Of a DNA stretch of 64,000 bases, positions 43,677 to 52,997 are shown in pieces (position 1 is the stretch's first letter; each line of letters starts with the position of its first letter). Origin of the DNA: SG8-30 sp963710135 (lineage in GTDB: Bacteria; Pseudomonadota; Gammaproteobacteria; Steroidobacterales; Steroidobacteraceae). The notes beneath the pieces were generated by a model that saw nothing but the letters and a program-made list of their open reading frames with translations, was not told the origin of the DNA and did not search any database. The position numbers were made by a program, and so were the translations under genes. The stretch is from assembly GCA_963710135.1 (NCBI GenBank), contig CAVPYY010000006.1:1116001-1180000 (forward strand). The letters are read 5' to 3'.

Positions 43677-46445
43677 TTACGTAGATTCCACTTGCCTGCC
43701 GCCAGAAATCGCGGCTTGCGCCGCCGCCAGCCGCGCGATAGGCACCCGCGGCGCCGAGCACGACACGTAGTCGAGACCGATCGTGTCGCAGAAGCGGATC
43801 GAGGCGGGATGTCCGCCGTGTTCGCCGCAGATGCCGACACTGAGTCCGGGCTGACTGGACCGCCCCCACTCCACGGCGAGCGCCATCAGGCGCCCGACAC
43901 CCTTGACGTCCAGGACCTCGAACGGGTTGTCCTGCAGGATCCCGCGCTCGTTGTACATCGGCAGGAACTTGTTCTCCGCATCCTCGCGCGAGAACGAGAA
44001 CACCGCCTGGGTCAGGTCATTGGTCCCGAAAGAAAAGAAGCCCGCGACTTTGGCCAGGCTCTCGGCCCGCAGGCAGGCGCGCACCACCTCGACCATGGTG
44101 CCGAAGCGGCACTGCAGCCTGATGCCCCGGGCGGCCTCGACTTCGCGCTGGACCTCCTCCAGGTAACCGCGCACGACCTTCAGTTCCTCAACCGTGCAGA
44201 CCTGCGGCACCATGATTTCCGGCTCGATCTGCACGCCCTCGGCCACGCAGTCCGCCGCCGCCTCCAGCACGGCGCGGATCTGCATGCGGTAGATCTCGGG
44301 ATAGGTGATGCCCAGGCGCACGCCGCGGTGACCGAGCATCGGATTGACTTCGCGCAGCGCCCGCGCCTTCGCCAGCACCATCTCCTTGCGCGCGACGATC
44401 GCATCGAGTCGCCGCGTATCCGCCATGTCGCGCAGCGTCGCCGGCAGCCGCGGGTCCGGCTCGGCCTGCCCGGCGTCGCGCAGCACCTCGAGCCCACGCA
44501 CCGCACCGCGCAGGTCCTGCAGGCGGCCGATTTCCTCCTCGAGCTGGCGTTCGGCTGGCAGGAACTCGTGGATCGGCGGATCCAGCAGGCGAATGGTCAC
44601 CGGTCGCGGCGCCATCGCCTTGAACAGCCCCGCAAAGTCCGCGCGCTGGATCGGCAGCAGCCGCTCGAGCGCCGTGGCGCGTTCGTCCTCCGTATCCGCC
44701 AGGATCATGTCGACGACGATCGGCAGGCGATCGGGTGCGTTGAACATCCGCTCGGTACGGCAGAGTCCGATCCCCATCGCGCCGTAACGGACCGCACGCT
44801 CTGCGTCGTGCGGCGTGTCGGCATTGGCGCGCACCTTCAGCCGGGCCCGTTCGTCCGCCCAGGCGAGCAGCGTGCGCAGGCTGTCGGAAAAATCGGCCTC
44901 GACCATCGGCACTTCGCCCCGATAGACGGCCCCGCTGGTCCCGTCGATGGTGACCACGTCACCCTCCTTGATGACCTGGTCGCCGACGAAGGCCACGCGT
45001 CGCGCCGGATCGACGCGAATACCCTCTGCGCCGGCCACGCAGGGCTTGCCCATGCCGCGCGCCACGACCGCGGCGTGGGAGGTCTTGCCGCCCCGGCTGG
45101 TGAGGATGCCCTGCGAGGCGAAGAAGCCATGGATGTCCTCGGGCTTGGTTTCCTCGCGCACCAGCAGCACGCGCAGCCCCTGTCGCCCCAGGGTCTCGGC
45201 CCGATCCGCGTCGAACACCGCCTGGCCGCTGGCCGCGCCGGGCGACGCCGGCAGGCCGGTGGCCAGCGGTTTCGAGGTGTGACCGGGATCGAGGCGTGGA
45301 AACAGCATCTGTTCGAGCTGGGCGGGGTTCATCCGTGCCAGGGCCTCGTCGCGCTTCAGCAATCCGGCTTCGTGCATCTCCACTGAAGTGCGCACCATCG
45401 CCGTGGCGTTCATCTTGCCGTTGCGGGTCTGCAGGCAGTACAGCGTGCCCCGCTCGATGGTGAATTCGAAGTCCTGGACCTCGCAATAGTGGGACTCCAG
45501 GCGGTCGCGCAACGCCACCAGCTCGGTGTACATCACGGGCATTTCGCGCTCGAGATCAGCCAGCGGCCGCGGCGTGCGTATCCCCGCCACGACATCTTCG
45601 CCCTGGGCGTTGACCAGGTACTCCCCGTACAGCTGGTTCTCGCCAGTGGCGGGATTGCGGGTGAAGCCGACACCCGTGGCGCTGTCGTCGCCCATGTTGC
45701 CGAATACCATGGTCACGACGTTGACGGCCGTGCCATTCGCCGTCGCCGGCGTGATGCCGAACTCGCGCCGGTAATCCACGGCACGCTTGCCCATCCAGGA
45801 GCCGAAGACCGCCTTGATCGCAATCTCGAGTTGCTGCAGGGGATCGTCAGGAAACGGCTGCCCTGTGTGGCGGCGGACCACCTCGAGGAAGCGCTCACTC
45901 ACCTCCGCGAGAGCGGCGGCAGAGAGCGCGACGTCGAGCTTGGCGCCTACACGCGTCTTGACCGCCTGCAGCTCGTCGTCGAACAGCGCGTCCGGCACGC
46001 CCAAGGCCACCTTGCCGAACAGCTGGATGAAGCGCCGGTACGCGTCGTAGCCGAATCGCTCGTTGCCCGTGTGGCGGATCAGGGCGGCCAGCGTCGTCGC
46101 GTTCAGACCAAGATTCAGGACCGTATCCATCATGCCCGGCATCGACATGGCCGAACCGGAGCGCACCGACACCAGCAGCGGGTCCTCGGCGCCGCCGAAG
46201 CGCTTGCCCGTTCGCTCCTCGAGGCGCTTCATGTGCAGCGCGACCTGTTTCATGAGTCCGTCGGGCAGGCGGCGTTGCCCGTCCTGCAGGCAGGCCAGAC
46301 ACGCCTCGGTGGTGATCACGAAGCCGGGCGGCACGTTCAGTCCGATTCGCGTCATTTCGCAGAGGTTGGCGCCCTTGCCGCCCAGCAGCATCTTGTCGCG
46401 CCCATCGCCTTCCTCGAACCCGTAGATCCAGCGTGTCTCGTTCAT
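43677..46445 (-). CDS. ppdK: Pyruvate, phosphate dikinase
   Basis: A 922-residue enzyme that interconverts pyruvate, ATP and Pi with PEP, AMP and PPi. The N-terminal nucleotide-binding region starts GFEEGDGRDKMLLGGKGANL. The swivelling phosphohistidine domain has GGKTSHAAVVARGMGKPC, and the C-terminal PEP/pyruvate barrel has LGHRGVRLG and the catalytic cysteine in GICGEHGGHP. It diverges from the PFOR-hydrogenase operon across 206 bp, linking two enzymes at the pyruvate node. I chose the ATG at 46445 as the family start; the frame is open further upstream. Confidence 0.93.
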   Translation of the reverse strand: MNETRWIYGFEEGDGRDKMLLGGKGANLCEMTRIGLNVPPGFVITTEACLACLQDGQRRLPDGLMKQVALHMKRLEERTGKRFGGAEDPLLVSVRSGSAMSMPGMMDTVLNLGLNATTLAALIRHTGNERFGYDAYRRFIQLFGKVALGVPDALFDDELQAVKTRVGAKLDVALSAAALAEVSERFLEVVRRHTGQPFPDDPLQQLEIAIKAVFGSWMGKRAVDYRREFGITPATANGTAVNVVTMVFGNMGDDSATGVGFTRNPATGENQLYGEYLVNAQGEDVVAGIRTPRPLADLEREMPVMYTELVALRDRLESHYCEVQDFEFTIERGTLYCLQTRNGKMNATAMVRTSVEMHEAGLLKRDEALARMNPAQLEQMLFPRLDPGHTSKPLATGLPASPGAASGQAVFDADRAETLGRQGLRVLLVREETKPEDIHGFFASQGILTSRGGKTSHAAVVARGMGKPCVAGAEGIRVDPARRVAFVGDQVIKEGDVVTIDGTSGAVYRGEVPMVEADFSDSLRTLLAWADERARLKVRANADTPHDAERAVRYGAMGIGLCRTERMFNAPDRLPIVVDMILADTEDERATALERLLPIQRADFAGLFKAMAPRPVTIRLLDPPIHEFLPAERQLEEEIGRLQDLRGAVRGLEVLRDAGQAEPDPRLPATLRDMADTRRLDAIVARKEMVLAKARALREVNPMLGHRGVRLGITYPEIYRMQIRAVLEAAADCVAEGVQIEPEIMVPQVCTVEELKVVRGYLEEVQREVEAARGIRLQCRFGTMVEVVRACLRAESLAKVAGFFSFGTNDLTQAVFSFSREDAENKFLPMYNERGILQDNPFEVLDVKGVGRLMALAVEWGRSSQPGLSVGICGEHGGHPASIRFCDTIGLDYVSCSAPRVPIARLAAAQAAISGGRQVEST

Positions 46446-46651
46446 GGCAACCTCGTCCCGCACTGTCTGCCGTTTGGGCCCGCCTTGGATTCTCGACCTT
46501 GTTGTGCGGCGCAGGAATCCGGCATTGCCGTGAGCTGTCCGCCTGGCTGCGCTCCGGCCCATCGGTTTCGCACGATGCCTGGTGTGCCGACAGGATCCAG
46601 ACTCAATCCATCGGCCAACCGCGCCCCGCGGAAGGCCAGGGCGGGGGTGGC

Positions 46652-47242
46652 ATGTTCGAAATTCGCATCCACGGCAGGGGTGGCCAGGGAGTGGTCACCG
46701 CGGCGGAAATGTTGTCCGTGGCGGCGTTCCTGGAGGGACGGCACGCCCAGGCGTTCCCGAGTTTCGGCTCGGAGCGCATGGGCGCGCCGGTCGTCGCGTA
46801 CTGCCGGATCGCCGACCGTGAGATCAGGCTGCGGGAGCCGGTGCTCAAGCCGGACGCGCTGATCGTCCAGGACCCGACCCTGCTGCACCACGTCGACGTG
46901 TTCAGCGGCCTCGCCAACGACGGCTACATACTGATCAACACCACGCGCACGTTTCACGAACTCGGCATCGGCGACTTCTGTGACGGCCTCCAGCCGGAGC
47001 GCCTGTGCACCGTGCCCGCCACCGAGCTCGCGCAGCGGCATGTCGGTCGCGCCGTCCCCAACGCCGCCCTGCTCGGCGGCTTCGCGGCAGTGACCGGCAG
47101 GGTTTCCATCGACTCGGTGCGCGCGGCGATCCGCGAGCGGTTTTCCGGGCGGGTGGCCGACGGCAATGTCGCCGCGGCGACCGAAGCCTACGAATTCGTT
47201 ACGCGCGAAATGGAAGAGGCAGCCCATGCTCAAGCAGATTGA
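46652..47242 (+). CDS. porG: Pyruvate (2-oxoacid):ferredoxin oxidoreductase, gamma subunit
   Basis: A 196-residue gamma subunit, starting with the typical IRIHGRGGQGVVTAAEMLS and continuing AFPSFGSERMGAPV. It is one of the chains of the multi-subunit enzyme that oxidises pyruvate and CoA to acetyl-CoA and CO2 and reduces ferredoxin, reversibly. It is the first gene of a nine-gene unit running to hoxW. The alpha gene starts inside its last 17 bp. Confidence 0.88.
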   Translation: MFEIRIHGRGGQGVVTAAEMLSVAAFLEGRHAQAFPSFGSERMGAPVVAYCRIADREIRLREPVLKPDALIVQDPTLLHHVDVFSGLANDGYILINTTRTFHELGIGDFCDGLQPERLCTVPATELAQRHVGRAVPNAALLGGFAAVTGRVSIDSVRAAIRERFSGRVADGNVAAATEAYEFVTREMEEAAHAQAD

Positions 47243-48479
47243 AGGTTCGCAGGCGGTCGCCGAGGCGGTGGCGCGCTGCCGCCCCGAGGTGATCTGCGCC
47301 TACCCGATCTCGCCGCAGACGCACATCGTCGAGGCACTCGGCCGCATGGTCGCGACCGGCGAGCTGCCGCGCTGCGAGTTCATCAATGTGGAGTCCGAGT
47401 TCGCGGCGATGTCGGTCGCCATCGGCGCCTCGGCCGCGGGCGCGCGCGCCTACACCGCCACGGCCAGCCAGGGACTGCTGTTCATGTCGGAAGCCGTGTT
47501 CAATGCTTCCGGGCTCGGACTGCCGATCGTCATGACCGTCGCCAACCGCGCCATCGGCGCGCCCATCAACATCTGGAATGACCACACGGACTCGATGGCG
47601 CTGCGCGACTGCGGCTGGATCCAGCTGTTCGCCGAGAACAACCAGGAGGCCGTCGACCTGCACGTGCAGGCCTTCAGGCTCGCCGAGGAGCTGTCATTGC
47701 CCGTGATGGTCTGCATGGACGGCTTCATCCTCACCCATGCCGTCGAGCGCGTGAGCCTGCCGACCCAGGAACAGGTGGACGCGTGGCTGCCCGACTACAC
47801 GCCGCGACAGGTTCTGGATCCCGCCGACCCCGTGTCGATCGGCGCCATGGTCGGCCCCGAGGCGTTCATGGAAGTGCGCTACCTCGCGCACTACAAGCAG
47901 CGCCAGGCGCTCGACCTTATTCCGGAGTGGGCGGCCGAGTTCCAGCAGGTGTTCGGGCGCGAGGCCGGCGGCCTGACGCGCAGCTATCGCTGCGAAGACG
48001 CCGAGACCGTCGTCGTCGCGCTGGGGTCGGTGCTCGGCACGCTCAAGGACACCATCGACGAGATGCGCGAGCGCGGCGTCCGTATCGGCGTGCTGGGCAT
48101 CCACTGCTTCCGCCCCTGGCCATTCACCGCGGTGCGTGCGGCCCTGCAGGGTGTAGAGCGGGTCGTCGTGCTGGAGAAGAGCCTCGCAGTCGGTCTGGGC
48201 GGCATCGTCGCCAACAACGTGCGCGGCTCCTACCAGGGCAGCCCGGATCACGTCCATACCGTCATCGCCGGGCTGGGCGGGCGGGCCATCACCCGCGACT
48301 CGCTGCACCCGCTGCTGCAGCAGGGCGTCGAGGGCAAGCTGGAACTCCTGAATTTCCTCGACCTCGATCACGCGATGATCGAGCGGGCGCTGGCGCGCGA
48401 GAAGGCGAATCGTCGTTCCGGGCCCATCGCCGAGGCCCTGTTGCGCGACCTGGGCGTCGTCGCGGCCCGGCCCGCCTGA
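47226..48479 (+). CDS. porA: Pyruvate (2-oxoacid):ferredoxin oxidoreductase, alpha subunit
   Basis: A 417-residue alpha subunit: EGSQAVAEAVARCRPEVICAYPISPQTH at the N-terminus (given here only as landmarks at residues 5-32), ESEFAAMSVAIGASAAG, the substrate loop ATASQGLLFM, and a C-terminal domain with GVLGIHCFRPWP. It provides part of the thiamine diphosphate active site with the beta subunit. Pyruvate is the likeliest substrate from the subunit type and from ppdK next door, though other 2-oxoacids are possible. Confidence 0.87.
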   Translation: MLKQIEGSQAVAEAVARCRPEVICAYPISPQTHIVEALGRMVATGELPRCEFINVESEFAAMSVAIGASAAGARAYTATASQGLLFMSEAVFNASGLGLPIVMTVANRAIGAPINIWNDHTDSMALRDCGWIQLFAENNQEAVDLHVQAFRLAEELSLPVMVCMDGFILTHAVERVSLPTQEQVDAWLPDYTPRQVLDPADPVSIGAMVGPEAFMEVRYLAHYKQRQALDLIPEWAAEFQQVFGREAGGLTRSYRCEDAETVVVALGSVLGTLKDTIDEMRERGVRIGVLGIHCFRPWPFTAVRAALQGVERVVVLEKSLAVGLGGIVANNVRGSYQGSPDHVHTVIAGLGGRAITRDSLHPLLQQGVEGKLELLNFLDLDHAMIERALAREKANRRSGPIAEALLRDLGVVAARPA

Positions 48480-48490
48480 GGAGAAGCGCA

Positions 48491-49495
48491 ATGCCTTATC
48501 AGCCCATCCGCTTCTACCAGACCGGCACCTTCACCGTCGGTAACCGGCTACTGCCCGAGGGGCAGCGCTCGGTGCAGGCCGACATGCGGCGCACCAACTC
48601 GCTGAACTCCGGACACCGGGCCTGTCAGGGCTGCGGCGAAGCGCTGGGCGCGCGCTATGCGCTGGATGCGGCCATGCAGGCAACGGCCAATCAGCTGATC
48701 GCGGCCAACGCCACGGGCTGCCTGGAGGTGTTCTCGACGCCTTATCCGGAGACGTCCTGGCAGATTCCCTGGATTCACTCGCTGTTCGGCAACGCCGCAG
48801 CGGTAGCGACCGGCATTGCCGCGGCAATGCGCGTCAAGGGCCGGTCGCAGGTCCGCGTCGTCGCCCAGGGCGGCGACGGCGGCACCACCGACATCGGGCT
48901 CGGCTGCCTGTCCGGCATGTTCGAGCGCAACGATGACGTGCTGTATATCTGCTACGACAACGAGGCGTACATGAACACCGGCGTGCAGCGCTCCTCGGCG
49001 ACGCCCGCCGGCGCGCGCACCGCGACCACCACGACCAACGGCCCCGCGACCGGCAACCCGTTCGGCCAGGGCAAGGACCTGCCGCGCATCGCGCTGGCGC
49101 ACGACATCCCGTACGTCGCGACGGCGACGGTCGCCGAGTTGCGCGATCTCGAAGCCAAGGTGCGCAGGGCCATGGAGTTCCGCGGCGCCCGCTACATCCA
49201 CGTGCTGGTGCCCTGCCCGCTCGGCTGGGGCCACGCACCCGACCAGACGATTCGCATGGCCCGGCTCGCCAAGGAAACGGGGCTGTTCCCGGTGTACGAG
49301 GCGGAGTACGGCCAGATCACCCAGGTGTCGCGCATCAAGCACCGGCTGCCGGTCGAGGACTACCTGCGGCCGCAGCAGCGCTTCGCCCACATGTTCCGGG
49401 ACCCTTCCCGCAAGGCACTGATCGGGCGGATACAGGAGATCGCCGACCGCAACATCAGGCGCTACGGCCTGGTCGAGGAGGCGCCGGCATCATGA
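48491..49495 (+). CDS. porB: Pyruvate (2-oxoacid):ferredoxin oxidoreductase, beta subunit
   Basis: A 334-residue thiamine diphosphate-binding chain. The cofactor motif is GDGGTTDIGLGCLSG with NEAYMNTG following. Cysteines 45 and 48 (RACQGCGEALG), 77 (TGCLEV) and the one in LVPCPLGWGH bind one [4Fe-4S] cluster. GAGGAGAAGC precedes the ATG. There is no separate ferredoxin-type delta subunit; the next gene, whose ATG overlaps this stop, supplies a fused ferredoxin domain. Confidence 0.9.
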   Translation: MPYQPIRFYQTGTFTVGNRLLPEGQRSVQADMRRTNSLNSGHRACQGCGEALGARYALDAAMQATANQLIAANATGCLEVFSTPYPETSWQIPWIHSLFGNAAAVATGIAAAMRVKGRSQVRVVAQGGDGGTTDIGLGCLSGMFERNDDVLYICYDNEAYMNTGVQRSSATPAGARTATTTTNGPATGNPFGQGKDLPRIALAHDIPYVATATVAELRDLEAKVRRAMEFRGARYIHVLVPCPLGWGHAPDQTIRMARLAKETGLFPVYEAEYGQITQVSRIKHRLPVEDYLRPQQRFAHMFRDPSRKALIGRIQEIADRNIRRYGLVEEAPAS

Positions 49496-51117
49496 AGCAT
49501 CCATTTGCCATCACGCTCGACCCCGGCTCGAGCCTCGCCAATCACACCGGCGCCTGGCGCACGCAGCGACCCGAGTACATCGACCGCCTGCCGCCCTGCA
49601 GCGACGCCTGCCCGGCCGGGGAAAACGTGCAGGGCTGGCTGTTTCACGCGGAGTCCGGGGACTATGAGGAGGCCTGGCGGGTGCTGACCCGCGACAATCC
49701 GCTGCCTGCCACCATGGGGCGTGTCTGCTACCACCCCTGCGAAACCGCCTGCAATCGCAAACACCTGGACGAATCCGTCGGCATCAACGCCGTGGAGCGT
49801 TTTCTCGGCGACGAGGCGATCCGCCGCGGCTGGACCTTCCAAGCCCCCAAGCAGCAGTCGGGCAAACGCGTGCTGGTGGTCGGCGCCGGACCCTCCGGCC
49901 TGTCCGCCGCCTATCACCTGGCGCTCAAGGGACACGCGGTCGAGATACACGATGCGGGACCGGTCGCCGGCGGAATGATGCGCTTCGGCATTCCGACGTA
50001 CCGGCTGCCGCGCGACGTACTGCAGGCGGAGATCGACCGGATACTGGCGCTGGGCGTCACGCTCAAACTGAACAGCAAGGTCACCGACCTGCTGGCGACC
50101 ATGAAGGAAGGACGCTTCGACGCCGCGTTCCTCGCCGTCGGCGCGCACCTGGCGAAGCGTGCCTACATTCCGGCCGGCAGCGCGGCACGGATGCTGGACG
50201 CGATCTCGGTGCTGCGCAGCATGGAGGATGGAGAGCGCCCGATGCTCGGTCGTCGTGTCGTCGTCTACGGTGGCGGCAACACGGCCATCGACGTGGCGCG
50301 CACGGCCAAGCGCCTCGGCGCGACCGACTCGATCATCGTCTACCGGCGCACGCGCGATCGCATGCCGGCGCACGACTCCGAACTCGAAGAGGCGCTGAAG
50401 GAGGGCGTGCTGGTCAAGTGGCTGTCCACCATCAAGCATGCGGAGGGCTCGTCGATCACCGTCGAGCGGATGGAACTCGACGAGGCAGGACACGCCCAGC
50501 CGACCGGGCAGCTCGAGCAGCTGGAGGCCGACTCCGTGGTGCTGGCGCTCGGCCAGGACGTGGACCTGGGGCTGCTGGACGACGTTCCCGGACTGGTCCG
50601 GGAATCCGGCAGCGTCAAGGTCGGCCCGGACATGATGACGGGTTACCCGGGCGTATTCGCCGGCGGCGACATGGTGCCGGCCGAGCGCACCGTCACCGTG
50701 GCGATCGGCCACGGCAAACAGGCGTCCCGGCACATCGACGCCTGGTTGAGAAAGACCCCGTACGTCACGCCGCCACGCCATGAGCTGGCAACCTTCGACA
50801 TGCTGAATACCTGGTACTACGCCGACGCGCCGAAGTCGGTTGCGCCGACCCTCGACCTGCTGAGGCGGCAGTCGACCTTCGACGAAGTGCACGGGACGCT
50901 CGACGAAACCACGGCGGGGTTCGAGGCCAGGCGCTGTCTGTCCTGCGGCAACTGCTTTGAATGCGACAACTGCTATGGCGTATGCCCGGACAACGCCGTC
51001 ATCAAGCTCGGTCCCGGCAAGCGCTACGAGTTCAACTACGACTACTGCAAGGGCTGCGGGCTGTGCGTGACCGAATGTCCCTGCGGCGCCATCCGCCAGG
51101 TTCCCGAGGAGATATGA
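49492..51117 (+). CDS. GltD/NfnB-like FAD/NAD(P) oxidoreductase with fused 2[4Fe-4S] ferredoxin domain
   Basis: A 541-residue flavoprotein. Cysteines 36, 40, 83 and 87 (CSDACPAG, CYHPCETAC) form the N-terminal cluster region of glutamate-synthase small-subunit-like proteins. FAD (VLVVGAGPSGLSAAYHLA, about 127-144) and NAD(P) (VYGGGNTAIDVARTA, about 258) sites follow, and the last 65 residues are a bacterial-type ferredoxin (CLSCGNCFECDNC and CKGCGLCVTECPCG). It overlaps porB (ATGA) and hoxF (ATGA). I infer that it carries electrons from PFOR to NAD(P) or to the hydrogenase's diaphorase. Confidence 0.85.
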   Translation: MKHPFAITLDPGSSLANHTGAWRTQRPEYIDRLPPCSDACPAGENVQGWLFHAESGDYEEAWRVLTRDNPLPATMGRVCYHPCETACNRKHLDESVGINAVERFLGDEAIRRGWTFQAPKQQSGKRVLVVGAGPSGLSAAYHLALKGHAVEIHDAGPVAGGMMRFGIPTYRLPRDVLQAEIDRILALGVTLKLNSKVTDLLATMKEGRFDAAFLAVGAHLAKRAYIPAGSAARMLDAISVLRSMEDGERPMLGRRVVVYGGGNTAIDVARTAKRLGATDSIIVYRRTRDRMPAHDSELEEALKEGVLVKWLSTIKHAEGSSITVERMELDEAGHAQPTGQLEQLEADSVVLALGQDVDLGLLDDVPGLVRESGSVKVGPDMMTGYPGVFAGGDMVPAERTVTVAIGHGKQASRHIDAWLRKTPYVTPPRHELATFDMLNTWYYADAPKSVAPTLDLLRRQSTFDEVHGTLDETTAGFEARRCLSCGNCFECDNCYGVCPDNAVIKLGPGKRYEFNYDYCKGCGLCVTECPCGAIRQVPEEI

Positions 51118-52997
51118 GCCTGACTGCCGACATCGATCCCCGTGAGGTCACGCGACACGTGGATGCCGCGGTGGAGCACTGGGGATCACGGCCGACTTCG
51201 CTGCTGCAGGTACTGCGGGAAGTCCAGGACGCCTGTGGCTGGCTGCCGCCGGCCGCGCTGTCCTCCATCGCGGAGCGTCTGTCGGTTCCGCTGGCCGGCG
51301 TACGCGGCGTGGCGGGTTTCTATGCCTTTCTTGCGACGACACCCGCCGGCCGCTATCGCGTACTGTTTTCCGACAATGTCACGGACCGGATGCAGGGCAG
51401 CGAAGCGCTCATGCAGGAGTTCTGCCGGCAGTTGTGGGCGGAGCCAGGAAAGGTTTCGGAGGACGGCCTGGTCAGCGTGGACCGGACTTCCTGCACCGGG
51501 CTCTGCGACCAGGGGCCCGGCCTGCTGGTGAATGGCAGGGCCATTCCCCGGGCGGACACTGCGCGGCTCGGGCTCATTCGTGAGCTGATACTCGAGCGGC
51601 GGCCCGTGCAGGAATGGCCCGGGGAGCTGTTCGAGATCGCCGACAACGTGCGCCGCCGGCACATCCTGCTGGGTAGCGGCATGCGTCCCGGGGAGGCGGT
51701 GCGCGCCGCGCTCGAACGTGGCGCCGCGATCGAATCCGAGCGCGCCGCGAACCAGCGCTCCTGGCGCGAGGGGATACCGGACGACGCCCAGGGGGCGATC
51801 ATGGTGCTGCGCGAGCTCGAGCGCTCGGGACTGCGCGGGCGCGGCGGCGCCGGGTTCACCACCGCCGCGAAATGGTCGGCGTGCAGGGCCGCACCCGCCG
51901 ACGAGCGTTTCATCGTCTGCAACGCGGATGAAGGAGAACCGGGGACCTTCAAGGATCGCGTGCTGCTCAGCAGTTACGCGGACCTGCTGTTCGACGGAAT
52001 GACGGTGGCCGGCTACGCCGTCGGGGCCCGCAGCGGGCTCGTCTATCTGCGCGGTGAGTACGCGTACCTGCTCGATCACCTGCAAGGCGTGCTTACCCGG
52101 CGGCGCGAGGCAGGCCTGCTCGGGCGAAACGTGTTCGGCCGGCGCGGCCTGGACTTCGACATCCGGATACACGTCGGCGCCGGGTCCTACGTCTGCGGCG
52201 AGGAATCGGCACTGCTGGAGTCGCTGGAAGGACGCCGCGGCATTCCGCGCAATCGTCCACCCTATCCGGTCACACACGGCTATCTGGGCATGCCGACCGT
52301 CGTGAACAACGTCGAGACCCTGTGCGCGGCGGCGCTGGTCGCGGTACACGGCGGCGACTGGTACCGCTCCGTCGGCACCCCGAAGTCGACCGGCACGAAG
52401 ATCCTGTCGGTCGCCGGCGACTGTGCACGACCCGGCTTGTACGAGTATCCCTTCGGCACCACCCTGCGCGAAGTGCTCGAGGATTGCGGTGCCGGGAACA
52501 CGCTCGCCGTCCAGGTCAGCGGACCTTCGGGCGCCTGCGTCGCATCCAGCGAGTTCGGCCGGCGCATAGCCTTCGAGGATCTTCCCACCGCGGGCGCGTT
52601 CACCATCTTCGACGACAGCCGCGACATGTTCGAAGTCGCGCGCAACTACGTCGAGTTCTTCGCCCACGAGAGCTGCGGCTTTTGCACGCCATGCCGCGTG
52701 GGCACGAGCATGGTGAAAGGCATCATGAACAAGATCCACCGTGGTCGCGGCAGCCTGCACGAGCTCGAGGAGATGTCCCAGCTCAATCCGGTGCTGCAGA
52801 TGTCGGCGCACTGCGGCCTGGGGCATACCGCCTGCAACCCGGTGCTCGACACCCTGAAGCGATTCCGGCCTGCCTACGAGCGCCGGCTGCACGCGCTGCG
52901 ATTCTCGCCCGACTTCGATCTCGACGCCGCGCTCGAAGCCGCGCGACGCATGACCGGGCGCGACGACCCGGGCGCTCACCTGGACAGCGAACCGTGA
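51114..52997 (+). CDS. hoxF: NAD-reducing [NiFe]-hydrogenase diaphorase subunit HoxF (NuoE-NuoF fusion)
   Basis: A 627-residue diaphorase chain. Residues 1-165 form a NuoE-like thioredoxin-fold domain that keeps only one cysteine pair (TSCTGLCDQGPG). The NuoF-like part binds FMN and NADH (GRGGAGFTTAAKW near 240, CNADEGEPGTFKDR, GAGSYVCGEESALLES) and one [4Fe-4S] cluster (ESCGFCTPCRVG near 520, SAHCGLG near 566). This fusion is the HoxF of Cupriavidus-type soluble hydrogenases, not separate HoxE and HoxF. It exchanges electrons between NAD(H) and HoxU. Starts and stops overlap both neighbours. Confidence 0.92.
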   Translation: MSLTADIDPREVTRHVDAAVEHWGSRPTSLLQVLREVQDACGWLPPAALSSIAERLSVPLAGVRGVAGFYAFLATTPAGRYRVLFSDNVTDRMQGSEALMQEFCRQLWAEPGKVSEDGLVSVDRTSCTGLCDQGPGLLVNGRAIPRADTARLGLIRELILERRPVQEWPGELFEIADNVRRRHILLGSGMRPGEAVRAALERGAAIESERAANQRSWREGIPDDAQGAIMVLRELERSGLRGRGGAGFTTAAKWSACRAAPADERFIVCNADEGEPGTFKDRVLLSSYADLLFDGMTVAGYAVGARSGLVYLRGEYAYLLDHLQGVLTRRREAGLLGRNVFGRRGLDFDIRIHVGAGSYVCGEESALLESLEGRRGIPRNRPPYPVTHGYLGMPTVVNNVETLCAAALVAVHGGDWYRSVGTPKSTGTKILSVAGDCARPGLYEYPFGTTLREVLEDCGAGNTLAVQVSGPSGACVASSEFGRRIAFEDLPTAGAFTIFDDSRDMFEVARNYVEFFAHESCGFCTPCRVGTSMVKGIMNKIHRGRGSLHELEEMSQLNPVLQMSAHCGLGHTACNPVLDTLKRFRPAYERRLHALRFSPDFDLDAALEAARRMTGRDDPGAHLDSEP

